A stretch of 64,000 nucleotides of DNA from Litoditis marina (GCA_964036275.1 OZ038438.1:9182978-9246977); one strand, 5' to 3'. Counted from the first letter of the stretch, positions 47,201 through 59,000 are shown. Numbers and translations are program-made. Notes: generated by a model not told the origin, from the sequence alone.

Positions 47201-48390
47201 GCACACCAAATCAAAATGACTATTGAAGCTCGAACAACAAAATATTACTATTTACCGTCACCTCTACGAAAATAACACTTTCGCTCTTCGCGAACACCGA
47301 TTAGTATTAATCGTGTAACGATAAATCTCAAAAGAATAAAATGAGTTAGGCTACAATGTGCAAATGTAAGCTACGAACGCACCTCGTAGTAAGCTTTGCT
47401 GTTGTCCACAAGAAGTTCAACATCTTGACAGAATTCCTCGAAGGTTCGATACTCAGTCGTATTCAGCTTCTGCTGAATCCTCGTTAAGTCGATTGGTTCC
47501 GTAATCAACTTGTAGTATTCAGGGTCCGCTCTGAACAATCGAAACTGAATATGTTATGAATATAAAAAAGAATCTCACTAAATTCAGCCAGCTGTACTAT
47601 ACGAGACTTTCTTTTTTATAAAAGAAATTTAGAAGTACTGTACAATTGCCTTCAACTGGGTAGGGGGCGATTGTACATTTTTGTCACAAATTTAAGTAAG
47701 CGCTAATATTGGGCAAACACATGTACCACTGAATTCAAAAGTGTGGGTGAATCGATTCCGTTGAATTGCCAAAGAGACAGCCAAAAATATCGTGCAGATT
47801 ACAGATGTTCAACCTCTTCGGCTGGCAGCACAAAGCCTGTTTCGTATATGAAATATGCCGAACCGGAGGAACTCATGTATATACAAAGCTCTAGTTGATA
47901 CCTTCGCGATGGAGCGCGCAAGAAATGTTCCGTGATATCTCGATTTTCTGTTCCACGGTGCTGCTTCACGGCATCGAACACAACCCGAACCTTCTTCATC
48001 TGAACAATTTACTTTCATTACCATAAATTTGTATTATTTTTGTATAAATTGCAAAATTCATTCAGGTACGCGTAAGACCCATAAAATCGTGTTAAAAATA
48101 TGTTTGCCTTCCTGAGTATGACTCGAAAAAAATTATCACAACTTCGCTGGTTGGTCACCGGTGTTATACCCGCGAGTTTTGCATATATTTCTCTAATACT
48201 ACCTGACACTCGCTATTTTTTCAACGTTTCAAAGATCTGCGAGAAGTTTCAAATGAACGAAACCGACCTCTTCATTTATTTTCAACTTTTCTGCTTGGCT
48301 TATTCTCCCTTTGCGCTTTTTCGCAGTGGGAGTCCCTTCTGGAGGCGAACTTTCCACAGCCTCGATCAGACGCTTTCTTTTAGTACTCAT
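29228..48390 (-). CDS. PBRM1: Polybromo-1 (PBAF chromatin-remodelling subunit)
   Basis: Subunit of the PBAF SWI/SNF remodeller; reads acetylated histones and targets the complex. Forty-nine exons, given in the four domain entries, join without a phase conflict to 1892 aa (human about 1690). Order: basic N-terminus MSTKRKRLIEAVESS; six bromodomains (about 42-145, 200-311, 349-462, 535-660, 735-850, 865-975); BAH1 (1012-1146) and BAH2 (1258-1432); HMG box (1487-1550); two C2H2 fingers (1568-1591, 1619-1648), which human PBRM1 lacks but I recall in fly and chicken polybromo; a Gln/His/Pro-rich stretch; and the conserved C-terminus with LHSDTYLRYIESL and SLWRLRDQIM. The acceptor TTCCAG is 7 nt before the ATG. 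Transcribed away from ARMC5, whose start is 1.6 kb off. Nematode name would be pbrm-1. Confidence 0.96.
30340..30580 (+). repeat. Dispersed repeat, 3'-type segment, copy 1
   Basis: Shares blocks with 39745-39990 in the same order: TTTTCTGTTCATCCT, GTGAGTTGTTTTATC, ACCAAATGA, CTTATTTCCGC and an end rich in GAATAAAT and AATCAA. It lies in a PBRM1 intron. The A/T-rich AATAAA-bearing end suggests a retroposon 3' end, but no poly(A) tail is preserved. Confidence 0.5.
30613..30718. repeat. Palindromic element A, copy 2
   Basis: The same design as the copy at 19026: ends GGGCGATTATGTGGTCC and GGTCCACAAAATCGTCC, with inner arms TCCTTTAAACTGCAAT and ATTGCAGTTTAAAGGA. It lies in a PBRM1 intron between coding exons 30762-30905 and 30230-30316. 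The arms here are better matched than in copy 1, so this copy is probably the younger. Confidence 0.7.
35264..35541 (-). CDS. Candidate small gene nested in a PBRM1 intron
   Basis: Two minus-strand exons, 35476-35541 and 35264-35416 (stop TAG), give 72 aa. The junction uses GTATTT and the strong acceptor TTTCCAG. The start MEEDSQGEPMHIDC is acidic; the second part is Arg-rich, then a helical, cysteine-containing end (AAKFIYSCAQDC, CVLTMLYNLLCAK). Not recognised. Exon one could instead start at the GGG after TTGAAG (35553), in frame with the end of PBRM1 exon 35826-35935. That would make this an alternative 3' end giving a polybromo without its HMG box. Confidence 0.35.
35687..35758. repeat. 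Hairpin element GGGTATTTCGTTAACCCT
   Basis: Two arms of about 20 bp, CCGGGTATTTCGTTAACCCT and AGGGTTAACGAAATACCGGG, pair almost perfectly around a 30-bp centre itself made of GGTTAA/TTAACC pieces. A single copy in this window, inside a PBRM1 intron. It resembles a tiny foldback element. Confidence 0.6.
35826..38930 (-). other. PBRM1: PBRM1 exons 25-36: two BAH domains
   Basis: Exons: 38826-38930, 38430-38563, 38028-38181, 37717-37830, 37519-37632, 37277-37357, 37075-37165, 36964-37013, 36689-36852, 36507-36591, 36244-36334, 35826-35935. BAH1 shows SYVYVARTDD, SWVYRPSETLHLPNRRF and LFVCESRYLG. BAH2 shows GDFVLVFNPQKSYCDVMRID, GGWFARPSDIKHD and CDVFICENR. The linker is acidic and disordered. 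The 50-nt exon 36964-37013 (SKKRRKIKVKQQ) was found by phase: without it exons 37075 and 36852 do not join. The donor of 36689-36852 is GTACGT inside an open frame that otherwise reads on. Confidence 0.88.
39527..39718 (+). repeat. Repeat with conserved short reading frame, copy 2
   Basis: A 63-codon frame on the plus strand inside a PBRM1 intron (39402-40007). It contains SRTRGSSAKFSFHTPK and RAKFFTVRAGSKYLK, matching the copy at 28184-28429. It is very basic (Lys/Arg-rich). Directly downstream is a second repeat segment (39745-39990) that also occurs alone at 30340-30580, so the two may be parts of one element. Confidence 0.55.
39745..39990 (+). repeat. Dispersed repeat, 3'-type segment, copy 2
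   Basis: Homologous block by block to 30340-30580 (TTTTCTGTTCATCCTGTG, TGTGAGTTGTTTTATC, CTTATTTCCGCATTTGAA, GTGAATAAATCCATCAATC). It follows the coding-like repeat at 39527-39718 in the same orientation within one PBRM1 intron. Confidence 0.5.
40308..40330. repeat. (TA)n microsatellite
   Basis: A TATATA tract in a PBRM1 intron. Similar tracts are at about 14063-14080, 45161-45183 and 54340-54358, all in introns or spacers. Confidence 0.7.
43539..48390 (-). other. PBRM1: PBRM1 exons 1-14: N-terminus, bromodomains 1-3 and the start of 4
   Basis: Exons: 48268-48390, 47902-47999, 47383-47530, 47035-47198, 46629-46695, 45891-45980, 45496-45630, 45288-45394, 44854-44968, 44630-44730, 44317-44434, 44079-44198, 43906-44004, 43539-43718. 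BD1 has DPEYYKLITEPIDL and, at the acetyl-lysine asparagine position, Tyr122 (NSKAYY). BD2 has FPIYYEKIKDPIDL but Ser278 there (NAQKFS). BD3 has YPDYYDDIKKPMSF with Asn431 (NACEYN). Linkers are acidic or Ser-rich (SEDSEEDGDSEESD). The acceptor of exon 14 is TTTGAG, unusual but needed for frame. The 46629-45980 intron holds the hAT-like MITE. Confidence 0.9.
46139..46308. mobile_element. hAT-like MITE, copy 1
   Basis: 170 bp, with terminal inverted repeats CATACACCAGCAAGG and CCTTACTGGTGTATG. It is flanked by a perfect 8-bp target duplication GACTCACT (46131-46138 and 46309-46316). Inside are several ACGGACTACTTTTT/AATCGGTCTACTTTT motifs and no reading frame. Eight-base duplications are typical of hAT transposons. 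The copy lies in a PBRM1 intron. Confidence 0.85.
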
Positions 48391-50006
48391 GTTTGACCTG
48401 GAACGAAAATGTATTACTGAACATGTGATGTGAGTTAGTTTAAAAAACTTTTGGAAATGTAATGCTTGATAGCTTCCAAATAAGATGAAAGAATAAAAGT
48501 AACCGTGGTGTGTGATTGGTGTCTCGCATTGGTCAAGCGAATTTGCGGCGTGGGGTAGCTGGAAGAAAACACACTAAACGGTCAACATTATTTAAAACCT
48601 CGAAGCACACGTTGCGCACCAAAATTATTTTCGTGACATTATCGTGTTGGAAGCAAATAAATACATTATTGAAAAACTGAACAAATTGAGAAAGAAGGAA
48701 CACAGAAATATATATTTTTAAATATGGCAACGCGCAACGTCCGACAAACAGATGACGAGAGAACATGGCGAAAGAAGAGAGCACAGACGACAAAAGAATA
48801 GAGCACCGAATGTGCGCCCGTGTGGTGACCCAGCAAACGCCCCGTCGTCGATAAATCGATTTACGCGGATGAATCTGCGCTCTGTGAGGTAGGCTATGGT
48901 AGTAGAAAGATATGTAACACATGTTAAAAACTTAGATAAGTTCCCTAACTAGGATGAATAATATGAACATCTGTACGAAAAAACTTAGATTTTGAATTTT
49001 TTGAATTAGTACACCTCTTTTTGCCCATGGATAGAGATCAACATAAACATAACGTATGCATAAATGTAATTATAGCACCATATGAACATAACAGATAATG
49101 AATATTGTTTACATATCGATATATTTAAAGAAAATATGAAATAAACTCAAAATTCAAATATCTTGTTGCTGGCGCATTTCTGGTGTTTTTCGCGCGTGGT
49201 TTCGCTCTTCTTACTGTATGTTTGGGGCAGATAACATGTAACGATGCTTACGATCAAATTCGGGAACACAGAAAGTGTCAATTATGTTTAAAAGTGTGTA
49301 TAATTGTTCGTTAGCGGAATTTAATCGAATAAGACTTTTCTGGCGGTATCGTGCGATAAATTTCGCTAACTCAAATCGTTTTGCAGTGTCATCGTTAGCA
49401 CATGGGTTCATACCGGCATGGCATGCCCTTTGAAAAATTGTGATCCGAGTAGTAACTTCACTCCCTTGTCTGTTGTAATAAGTTCGAAGTGGGGGGAGTC
49501 ATGCTTATGTTTAATCTTTCAAGTCACTTCGTTTCGAGGCAGTGATCATAATGTTTCAAATTGTAAAATCGCACCCCAGCTGCTCCATACATTTATTTTG
49601 AACGGTCGAAGAAAACGGGGAATAGTATAGGGGACGACCGGGGGACGAGGGGTAAAGGGTAGGAGGGGACGAAGGTGTGACAAGTAAAGTACATCTGTTA
49701 AAACAAGAAATATTTTGGTTCTGTGGCCTACAAATGCTAACTAAAACCGTTTATATGGTAATACTAGTGGTTGTAGTGGTGTCAGTACTTATAATTATGC
49801 GTTTATCTTATTTTTTTCAATTCATTTGTCTAGCCTCGTCCCTTACCCCTCGTCCGTGGTCGTCCCCTTCACCCCTCGACCCCTTAACTGTTGGCCGAAG
49901 AAAACTGATGCTGATCACGTTGTTATTAATGTATCTTGGGGGGACTTCAGTATTCCGAATTATATGGGTTGTCTGATTTGTTAGATCTACATATACTGTT
50001 TCAGCA
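48391..50006. other. Divergent spacer between PBRM1 and ARMC5
   Basis: 1.6 kb separating two genes transcribed outward. It must hold promoters or outrons for both. No TATA box stands out. 49624-49889 is an inverted-repeat element; 48900-49150 is AT-rich. No gene is supported here. Confidence 0.5.
49624..49889. mobile_element. Inverted-repeat element with GGGGACGACC arms
   Basis: The left arm (about 49631-49660, GGGGACGACCGGGGGACGAG then GGGTAAAGGG) pairs with the right arm (about 49847-49875, CCCTTACCCCTCGTCCGTGG then TCGTCCCC). Between them lie about 185 bp of AT-rich DNA without a reading frame. A single copy in the window, 120 bp before the ARMC5 start. Confidence 0.6.
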
Positions 50007-53000
50007 ATGGAAAAAAAGAGAATAAAGCTATCGGTCGATGCTCTGCCTTCAACCAGTGCAAATGAGCCGGCTGTTAGATCGGCGTCTGTCTCCAGCAGCT
50101 CCTCTCCTGCCCCGCCGTCTGAAAGTGTAACGGTCTCTGTCGCACAGCTGAGCGTTGAAAATGAGGACGATCTTCTCGGCTCACTTCTGTTATTGAAGAA
50201 ACAACTATCAACCAAAGCGGCCGTATACTCGTACTTCAAGAACGAAAATCGGACGCAATTCTGTGTAGTCGTCGAGCTGTTCGTCAAGAAAACTCGGGAG
50301 CTACCCTTCTCAAGGTAATATTCTGTATTCTGTAGCGTCCAAACGGTGTGAGAATCGTGAAGAACAATACGTCTTTGAATAACTTTCCTAATCTATTATT
50401 TCTGTAATGTGTCCCGCGGCTGGCTTCCGAAAAACTCATCATCATGGTTATAACGTTTTCGGTCGGTGTATTTCATGTAGCCAAATTTCATAGCTATTCG
50501 ATTATCATTTGTCAGCTCTTTATACTAATCAGTCAATATTTTATTTGAAACATTCTTTTGTTCAGGTCTCTTCCGACGATGATACTGAAGGAAGCGATTG
50601 GCATCATAGCCAATTGCTGTTATTATTCTCTAGCCGCCTGCCTCGAAATGAAACGAAGTCACGTGACATTTGCTCCTTTGGCTGGTAATTATTTATATGC
50701 AATGTGATTATCCAGAGGTATCCGTAGCGTATATTTGAAAACTTATTCACACTGTTTCCCCTTACTCATCTTGGAATCAGATGGTTTTTGAACGGTTGAG
50801 CTGAGTACCTGTCGTCAGGCCAGTTTCTTTTCACAGACAAGCCACCATAATAGTCCAGGGGGTATAGTATATTTACCATATTTCATATTGTAAATACCGG
50901 AGTCCACTCAGTATACGACTTGTTTGTTCAATTCATGATTAATGTCGGTTCGGTACAAACATTTTCCTGGATAATCCAGCGGTTCTGAATGGCTGTTCGG
51001 TTCTCCAGTGACCGGTTTGCGGTTCGGTTCGGGAAGCACCTGGTTCTCCAGTGAATTCGCCAGGACAAACACTTACTTTGGGGGATAGGACTAGTGGAAC
51101 TAATCATTTTTGGTGAACGCAAGCAATTCATGTCTGCAAATCGTCTTACGACCATCGCCCCCTGCCGTGAAAGGGGCTTTTGAACTTTTTATACTACTGA
51201 TGAGTTCATGGATAATAGTTTTCAGTGCGGATCTTCGAAAGCGCCAGCTGTTCATCTGAGTGTAAGTACTCCCTTATGCGACTGGTCGCCAACATATGTG
51301 CACACAAGGTCGGTTTAGTCATAAATCTTACCATGCTTTTCACCACTCATTTTCCAGCTGATTTTCAAAATCATTGTGTGTCCTGATTTTGTATCATTTA
51401 GAAGTTGCATAGGACTATCAAAGTTCGAGCTGTAGTTGTTGCTCATCAGTCGCACATTTTTCAGAATCGTACATATTAGCATTCATTGAACTCGTGGGCA
51501 ACTGTGAAATATAAGAATAACGACACACCTAACTGATTTTATCGGTCGATGAATTTATTCCGAAAATATGTTCAAGGAGGCCGCTCTGTGTGTTACTGGA
51601 TCATCCTTTTTACTCGATCTCATTTCACAATTGCTAGCATCTGACCATGAAGAGACTTCTAAGCAGGCACTTCGAGCAGTTAAATCACTCGTCACTTTGA
51701 AGTTTGCTAGAGTGAGTTTTCTCCGAACAACTGGTTAATCATTATGTTTATCTATCTACATGTCACCCATACAACAAAGTAGCGTATAACCGGAATGTTA
51801 CATTTCACACAATCTACAAAAATACAACCTTTCGGGATCTACATTAAAAAGTATATAATTACAAAATGTACAACTCGATGGAAATATAAGCGAATCACGA
51901 AGCCATCGATCTTTCTTCAGCAAATTGAATTAGACATGGGAATCAGAGGTGGAGACGATTTAGGTAATCTGAACTATCTAACACTACTGTTTTCTGGGTT
52001 GAGGTTGAAAGACCTGATTGTTGGTTCTCATGTGAGACGATGAATTGCTGTTTTGAGAGTAGTGAATATTCTGATGTTGCGGCAGGGGCTTTTCATGAGT
52101 TTGACGAACGGCCGATGTCGGATAGCTGACTTCCATCTAAAGTATGAATATGTGCTGATCACCTTTGTTATTTTTGTTGCTTAGAACAATTGAGCAGGAT
52201 TGATGAGTTTATCTATGACAGGCTGGTTTTTTCATTCCAAGAACGTCTCATCTCCAGGTGTTGAGACGCTTCCCACTGGGAATCAAAGTATGCACCCATT
52301 AATTTCAAGTTTACAACTACTCAAAAAAATTTCCAACACCGTAATTAAAGAATGAAGGGTGGAAGGCTTACCTGTGCTGGTAGACCGGCGTCTTTTTCGG
52401 CAACATCCTTTAACACTTCTTCTGAACTCTCCGACACAGGTCGATCAGATTCCGATACGCGACGATCCTGACATTATTCGGCGATAGAAACAAAATTAAT
52501 TCTTATAACATTCTTTGGCCACTTCATTCCTATTCATTTACGCCCACAGTTTCCATGAAAGAATGGGCACACTTCAATTTGTCAGCAATGATTATTATTA
52601 TCAAAAAGTACTAAACCCACCTTTTTGTTTGTTACTCTTCTACCGCCCACACGTTCTGCGGGTGGGTGGCCTCCCTTAAGCTCGGGCTCATCTACGATTG
52701 TTGACATCACGTATTATCACTACCTGAATTATCTTGATAACATGTCATAAAACTGATAGATCGAATTCAGGCCTTCCGCAATCAAGAATGTCAATCATAA
52801 GATTATATGAAAATTTCATAATAAGATCAGAACGACAGCATACTAGTGAAAAACATTAGAGATAAGTTACTGTAAAACGCTGGGATGTGGCTCGTGCTTA
52901 TTCTAGCTCACTGCAACAATTGATTGTTATTTCTTTTCCGTGCTAAGGGCGAGAGCTCGCCTAAGCTAAATAGTCACGAGTTCTTCGAAAGTGGTCACAT

Positions 53001-56000
53001 CTGTAGTGTGAATGAACCGAGTTCATTAAATGTTTATGAAGTGTAATTGGTTATGAACGGAAATGTTGATTTGGTTTTGTGGCAGAAGTATGGGATGCGT
53101 GGGGTTTAGTTTTTGGTAGGAGATGAGCGACGTGACAAACAAGCCCTACAAGGATACTACCAGCCACACCCAGCTCGGGATGTGATCAGGAAATAATAGT
53201 GTGTCATAAACTTTTTAAATAATATTTATCAAACAAAAGTGAAAGCACCGATCACTGCGCGGATTCCATAGCAAGTGATGTGAACTTGTTTACCATTTGC
53301 CCAGTATCTCGAAATTTGTTGGTGCCAGACGGCTAGAGTAGTAGCAGAGACACAGAGCAAGTGTGGTCATGTGGGGAGGGGGGAGGGGACAAATGTGGCA
53401 CAAACATGGAGGCCGTGAAGGACTGACTGCACACAATGTGAGAAAGGGACAAATGACTGATTGTTCGGAACTCAAATATAAGTAGTCGATTTCGATTCTT
53501 TCAGTGTATGATCTGAATATTCCCAAAACTGTAAAACAGTAGTATGTGGTAATTTAGCGTTTCTAATCCAAACAAAATTGTCAGGCGATGATGCTATCCA
53601 ATGCTGGATTCTATCTCGGCAATCTACTGGCGAGAAACTCAGAGAAGATTCTCCCAGATGTTGTTACAGTAGTGGAGAGGTTATGTGTGCGTTATCTAAA
53701 AGAAACAGGAAGACAACTGGCTTCCAGGTACGACCTACGGTAATTTTCCTTTGATATTCAACTTCTCGAACATTAATTGATCTAGCCGATTGTCCTATCA
53801 AGACGCGAAAAAGAGAGAGATAGGAGTGAAGAGAACACAAACACACAGTGTTCATAGTGTCCTGGTCGCTTTCTTATATGGTTTCCGAACAGTCACGTGT
53901 TCGTCGGAAAAACAAACAAAGATCAACCATATCGCAACAATGTTTTGCATGCCATCCGAAAATAAAACCCAGACATCTCGCACTCGTACGAACAAAGTAC
54001 CATGGCTTGAGCATGAGAACAATCTTCTTTTTGGTGTATGAATCCAAAAGTTGGGAGACAAATGTGACGTTCGTTTTGACCGGGCAAAGTTGCATGGCTC
54101 AGTTTGAACTAGGAAAAATGGAGGAGGCTATTCTTAAAAAAACTGTCATTAATATTAGTTTCAACCTTACCCTACAGTAATGTGCATTAGTGATGTCTGT
54201 TTTCAGTGATTGCTGTCAGTCGATGGTAACCATTTTTTTCTGCTCCGACGATCATCGGTTCAAAGAATTGGTTATCCAATTGTGTAATGGGTCTTCCGAT
54301 ATCAGAGAAAGGTAATTATTGTTGAAAAATGAAATGGATTATATATATATATATATATAGGTGGTTAGCGAGAGAAAGTGATCGGTTACTTACTTGCGTA
54401 CGCATGTTTGGTTCCGATTAAAACATGCGCAGCAGTTCAGTTTGCAATCACAACATTACTGCGTTGTGACACTTTGTGGCAGCTTCTGTCCAATTGTAAA
54501 GCACGGAAAATCACTCCAGGTTCTGCCAGACCACCCACTGCCATTTACTATTCTCGTAATGTTTTGATTCAGGTTGAGCGAGTCAAATATTTTTGGCCGC
54601 CTGGTAGAAGAGACCGAGAAGGAATGCATTTTCAGTTGCAAACTACTCGCCGCCTTTGCGCAAGTACGTTCTTCTCATCTATTTCTTGTCTCTCTGTGCG
54701 CCACTAGGAGTGTGCTCTTTCTAGTAATTAGTTACCGTTGGTCTCCTTTTTCTTCTCAATCACTTTGTTTCTAGGATGCGTGGGGACGTGCTTCGCTGCG
54801 TGAGACGGGTGGTTTAGATGCACTGATTCATCGCTTATCGACTACTACTTCAGAAGATGAAAAGCTCATTATCGTACACGCCTTTCGTCATTTGTTTCAT
54901 GATCGAGCAGGTGATATAAAAGTTTTTTGTTCTTTTCCGTTTCTATTGGAGCAGTCTTAAAATTGTTAATTGATCGGTTAGGAGCGTTGTTCCACTGTTC
55001 CAAGAGGGAACATTGAGTCTTTATTTCCACCTTACGGGCACCTCTGGTACTCTCACACCCACCCGAGCCGAAACTAATCTCAATAAACGCGAGTAAATAT
55101 ATCTTTAAAGGAGATCTGCTATTTTTTTTGCGTGTATTTGATCTATTTCAGGAATGGCCCATCTAGCACGTAGCCAGGTTTTTCTCGATGCCATAGTTAT
55201 GGATATTCTTCAATTTATCAAAGAAAATACTGTAGATTGCACGGTCAGTTCAAAAGAAAACTTGGAAATCAATAAAACAATAATTTTCATTCTGAAGAAT
55301 TTCTTATAAGCAACTTTGTATTTGATACTATCCGAAAGGATAGATGGTAGAAACCGTACCTCTTCATTCATCGTGCCTCGCATCAGTTTCGATGATTCAA
55401 ATCATTGTCATGAGTAGATACTTCTAGCTGGAGCTGCAGTCGGAAAATGAGATTTATCGGCCAGATAGTCCACTTCTCAGGGAAATTGAGAGTGTAATGC
55501 AGTCAAAGCCTGAAGAAAACGACGAGGTACGTTTTACCGAATGTGAATGCACTAATGTTGACTTTGCCTAAACTTTGTTTCTGAATGAACATAACATCAC
55601 CTTGTTGCTACCCTAGAAAACAACAAGAGATTGTTGTAAAAGAGATATTATTGGCCATTCATTTGATTTCTTTCCATTGTTAAACGCTAGAAGTTGTCGT
55701 AGTTAGGTTGTCTATAGCAACATCATCCCGAATACCATGTATAATATCAGATATCAGTTATATTACCTACTGTGACTGGCTACCTTATGTAATTGACGCA
55801 GTTTCAGACTCGTGTTCGCCTCCACAAAGACTTCAGTTCTATCTGGGCCTATTCGTCCCCCTCGCCTGCGGCATGTTCATGGGGCTCTTCCCCTCCCTAC
55901 ACCTCTCCTCCCTACACCAGTCCGTCAAGTGGACAGATTTCACCCGTTCAGTTTGGAACGTGTTCCCCGACAAGGTAGAAACACTTTTATCAAACAACCA

Positions 56001-59000
56001 GGACCATTGCAGTAGAGGGATCGGTAGAATCATATGAATACTCACTATTAGAAAATGGTTTTTTTTTTGCCTCTTCAACCAAACGTGACCAATTAACTTA
56101 TATGTTCTCCTCCTAAGAAAAAAAAACCGATCAACCACTCGAACAAAAGTATGGGCATGGGCTAGCTTTATTACCAGCTATCCCGCCGCCGCGACGGTTA
56201 TTAAGCTCATCCATGCTACCAGCTCATCTGTCTTGAAGATACCGTCCCGAGTGGGATCGAAGAGGTTGTAACCGCTCAATTACTCGAACAACTCTCAGAT
56301 TTTTTAGAACATTTTCCTTCTTCACAGTAGGATGTACAAAACATCTTCATATCTCAAAGTTTAAATCAACCAGTTTTCATATCTGAGAGAAGTAATAGAA
56401 AATATACAAACCAAAGAATGACTATGAAAAGTAATTTCAAAACTTTCCAGTTCCTCCACGCCCTGGGAGCTGCGAGAGCATTCTCCCATTCGTGAAGAGG
56501 ACGAAGAGAGTACGGTAGAGCCTGAAGATGTCGGTAAGGCGGTGAGTTAAATTGAAAAATAATCAGAGGAGTAGTCATCGTAAATACTTTAACACCATGG
56601 TGGAATCTAGTATGCTGAACAAACCTTTTTAGATCGTGGAGTCTGAGTTGTGGTTGATCGCTTGGCTCGCTCAAGAGGATTCCAATCTTCCACATCTCAT
56701 TCGAGAAGATGTTGTGGTAAGAATGCATACACCAGTATGGTTCGACTGAGCGACAAAAAGTAATCCGTTTCCAGATGTAAACACGTGAAAATTAAGAATT
56801 TTTACAACAAAGTAGACCGATTTTTATCTTTTCGGCTAGAAAGTAGTCTGTTTTTAAAGTAATCTGTTTATTTGGACAACCTTGCTGGTGTATGTAAGTA
56901 TGAATAACCTTCACTCTACTCAACCCCTTATGTTCTTTGTCTCATCTTCTTTTTATTCTGTGTTCGTGATTTTTATTCTGTAGTCGACTCTTTATTAGAC
57001 AATCTCATTCTCAGCCCTAAACTTACGCAATAATACTCAAAATATTTAACTATCTAGCATTAATGATTTCGCAAACCAAGTGACCAGGTCTCAGATGTAT
57101 GCTATAATTAACATGTATCAACCGAAAAATGAAGGGCAACATACAATGTATGGGCTTGCTTTGTTGAGAGCGAACCCTATCATTATTAGCATGATTACTG
57201 ATATCTAACAGTCATATTCGATGCAGGAGTCGATTCTCGGTTATCTTTCGTCCGTTTCGAATGCCGACTTCCGAGTGGGTCGTGTTCTGCGCCGCATGGC
57301 ATCCTCGCGTCTGTCCATTGATAAACTGCTGGAGATGCAGTTCCACACACGAGTACTCAATAGTCTCTGTGCGAAACCCTGTCGTATAGTCAGGTGCGCA
57401 TGAAGTTTCAACTAAATACGACAAGTGGGGATTAGTGGTCTCACAATTAATATTATTCAATAAAAGCAGAAGGATTTGTATATTTTTGATTCGAAGTTGG
57501 TCAATGTTATATTACTGACGGAATGGTTATTCCTCTGCTGACATGACTGCTACAAAGATCATGTGTAGTTTCCGGACACACTGCAACATTGTACAAAAAT
57601 GTAATTCTACAACTTATTCAGTTGGGTTTCGGGCGAATAAACCAATGTTATCATCTCAATGTGTGAAAGTGATTAGATGCAAAGGTCTTGTCTTGTATTT
57701 TCTCGAAGTACCGTTCTTCACCTTTATGCATGTAATGTGGTCAGTAGTCGTTGGACAGTGTTATTAAATTGAACTTATTCTATTTTGTTTTCGGTTTGCG
57801 AAACGCTGTATCCGATGTGAGAAGTCTGTGGAGTTCGGTCAAGGAGTTGTGAGGTTGGTAGTCAATAGGCATACTTATCGACGGGGAACAATCTCACACA
57901 ACAATGTTCACAAATATCAACATTCGCCTAACATTTTTGGGACTTGCGTTTTTCGGCTTTGCTACTCGAATAAACGAACTGAAGTGGTGGTTGTACTTGT
58001 ACTTTAGGGAGTTCTCAAGTCACGTTGACAGCGATTTCGGGCATGCTTTTCTGGTAAGACGTACGGAGAGTTTGGATTTCGAGGAGAGAACACGTGGAGC
58101 AATCGCCACGATGACGTTGATAAGGTAATCGACAAATACTATCTCATTTCATTCCTTGACCTGGCAAGCAAGTCCAGATAGCCCGCGAATTGACTCTCCT
58201 CGCACTAGAAGATGAAATTATGAGCCAAGTATTGGAGCGGTATACTTTTCACTACCTCGGCTGTCCAAGTATTTTTTTGCAACTAGTTTTTTTCGTAAAA
58301 TGTAGTATACTACGTTATTAGTTTCCCGTTCATTTCGTCCGGATTCAGGAATAATCAACGAGCCAATAGACGGCTGTCCGCAGGCACCAAAACCGCCCTC
58401 AAAGTGCTGTTCGAGTCACTGGAAAGTCAGTTGACGCGCGAAGATTTTGTCGATGTTGCCTCTACCTCTACGTATACGAATGGGGTACGTTGTGCGATAG
58501 ATAATACTCATAGAGAGTGGTTGGAAATGTGATTTGGTCCACAAAACAAGGAAAAACTCTAGCCTCAAACAATGCACCAGTGTCAAACTGATGCACTCAC
58601 TCATGGGAATCGTGAAGGTTATACCTTGTGGCATTTTTTTTGCTATGCTTTATATTTATTTTATTTCAGCCGCCTCTTTGCGCTCAAATAATCAACGCCA
58701 TGTCTACATCAGTGTCCCTGTCCAGAATGCGGTATTCATTAACGATTTGTCCCATAATAACTAGTCGAGCTATCTTCGATTACTACGTCATTATATTGGC
58801 TCACTTGTTTACTATATCTTGTTGTATTTGTTTCAGGGAAATTTTCGATGTCGATGCACCCCCTTTCTCACAATGGAACCATTTTCCCTGTCAGATCGCA
58901 TCAGACTTAATGACAGACGGGTGAGCTGTATCACATGATTTGTGAACAAGGTGTACTTGCTTACGTGGTTGACAGACATAATGGAAAATCTGTTATGATT

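Noticed and set aside
51226..51261. Alternative ARMC5 exon
   Set aside because: Its ends cannot be joined to either following exon without a stop or frameshift.
52230..52300. Extra DAP1 exon after TTCCCAG
   Set aside because: All usable donors leave the wrong phase for exon 51984-52136.
57781..57852. Cysteine-containing ARMC5 exon (KRCIRCEKSVEF)
   Set aside because: No AG acceptor in the right place, and exon 57227-57393 joins 58008 in frame without it.
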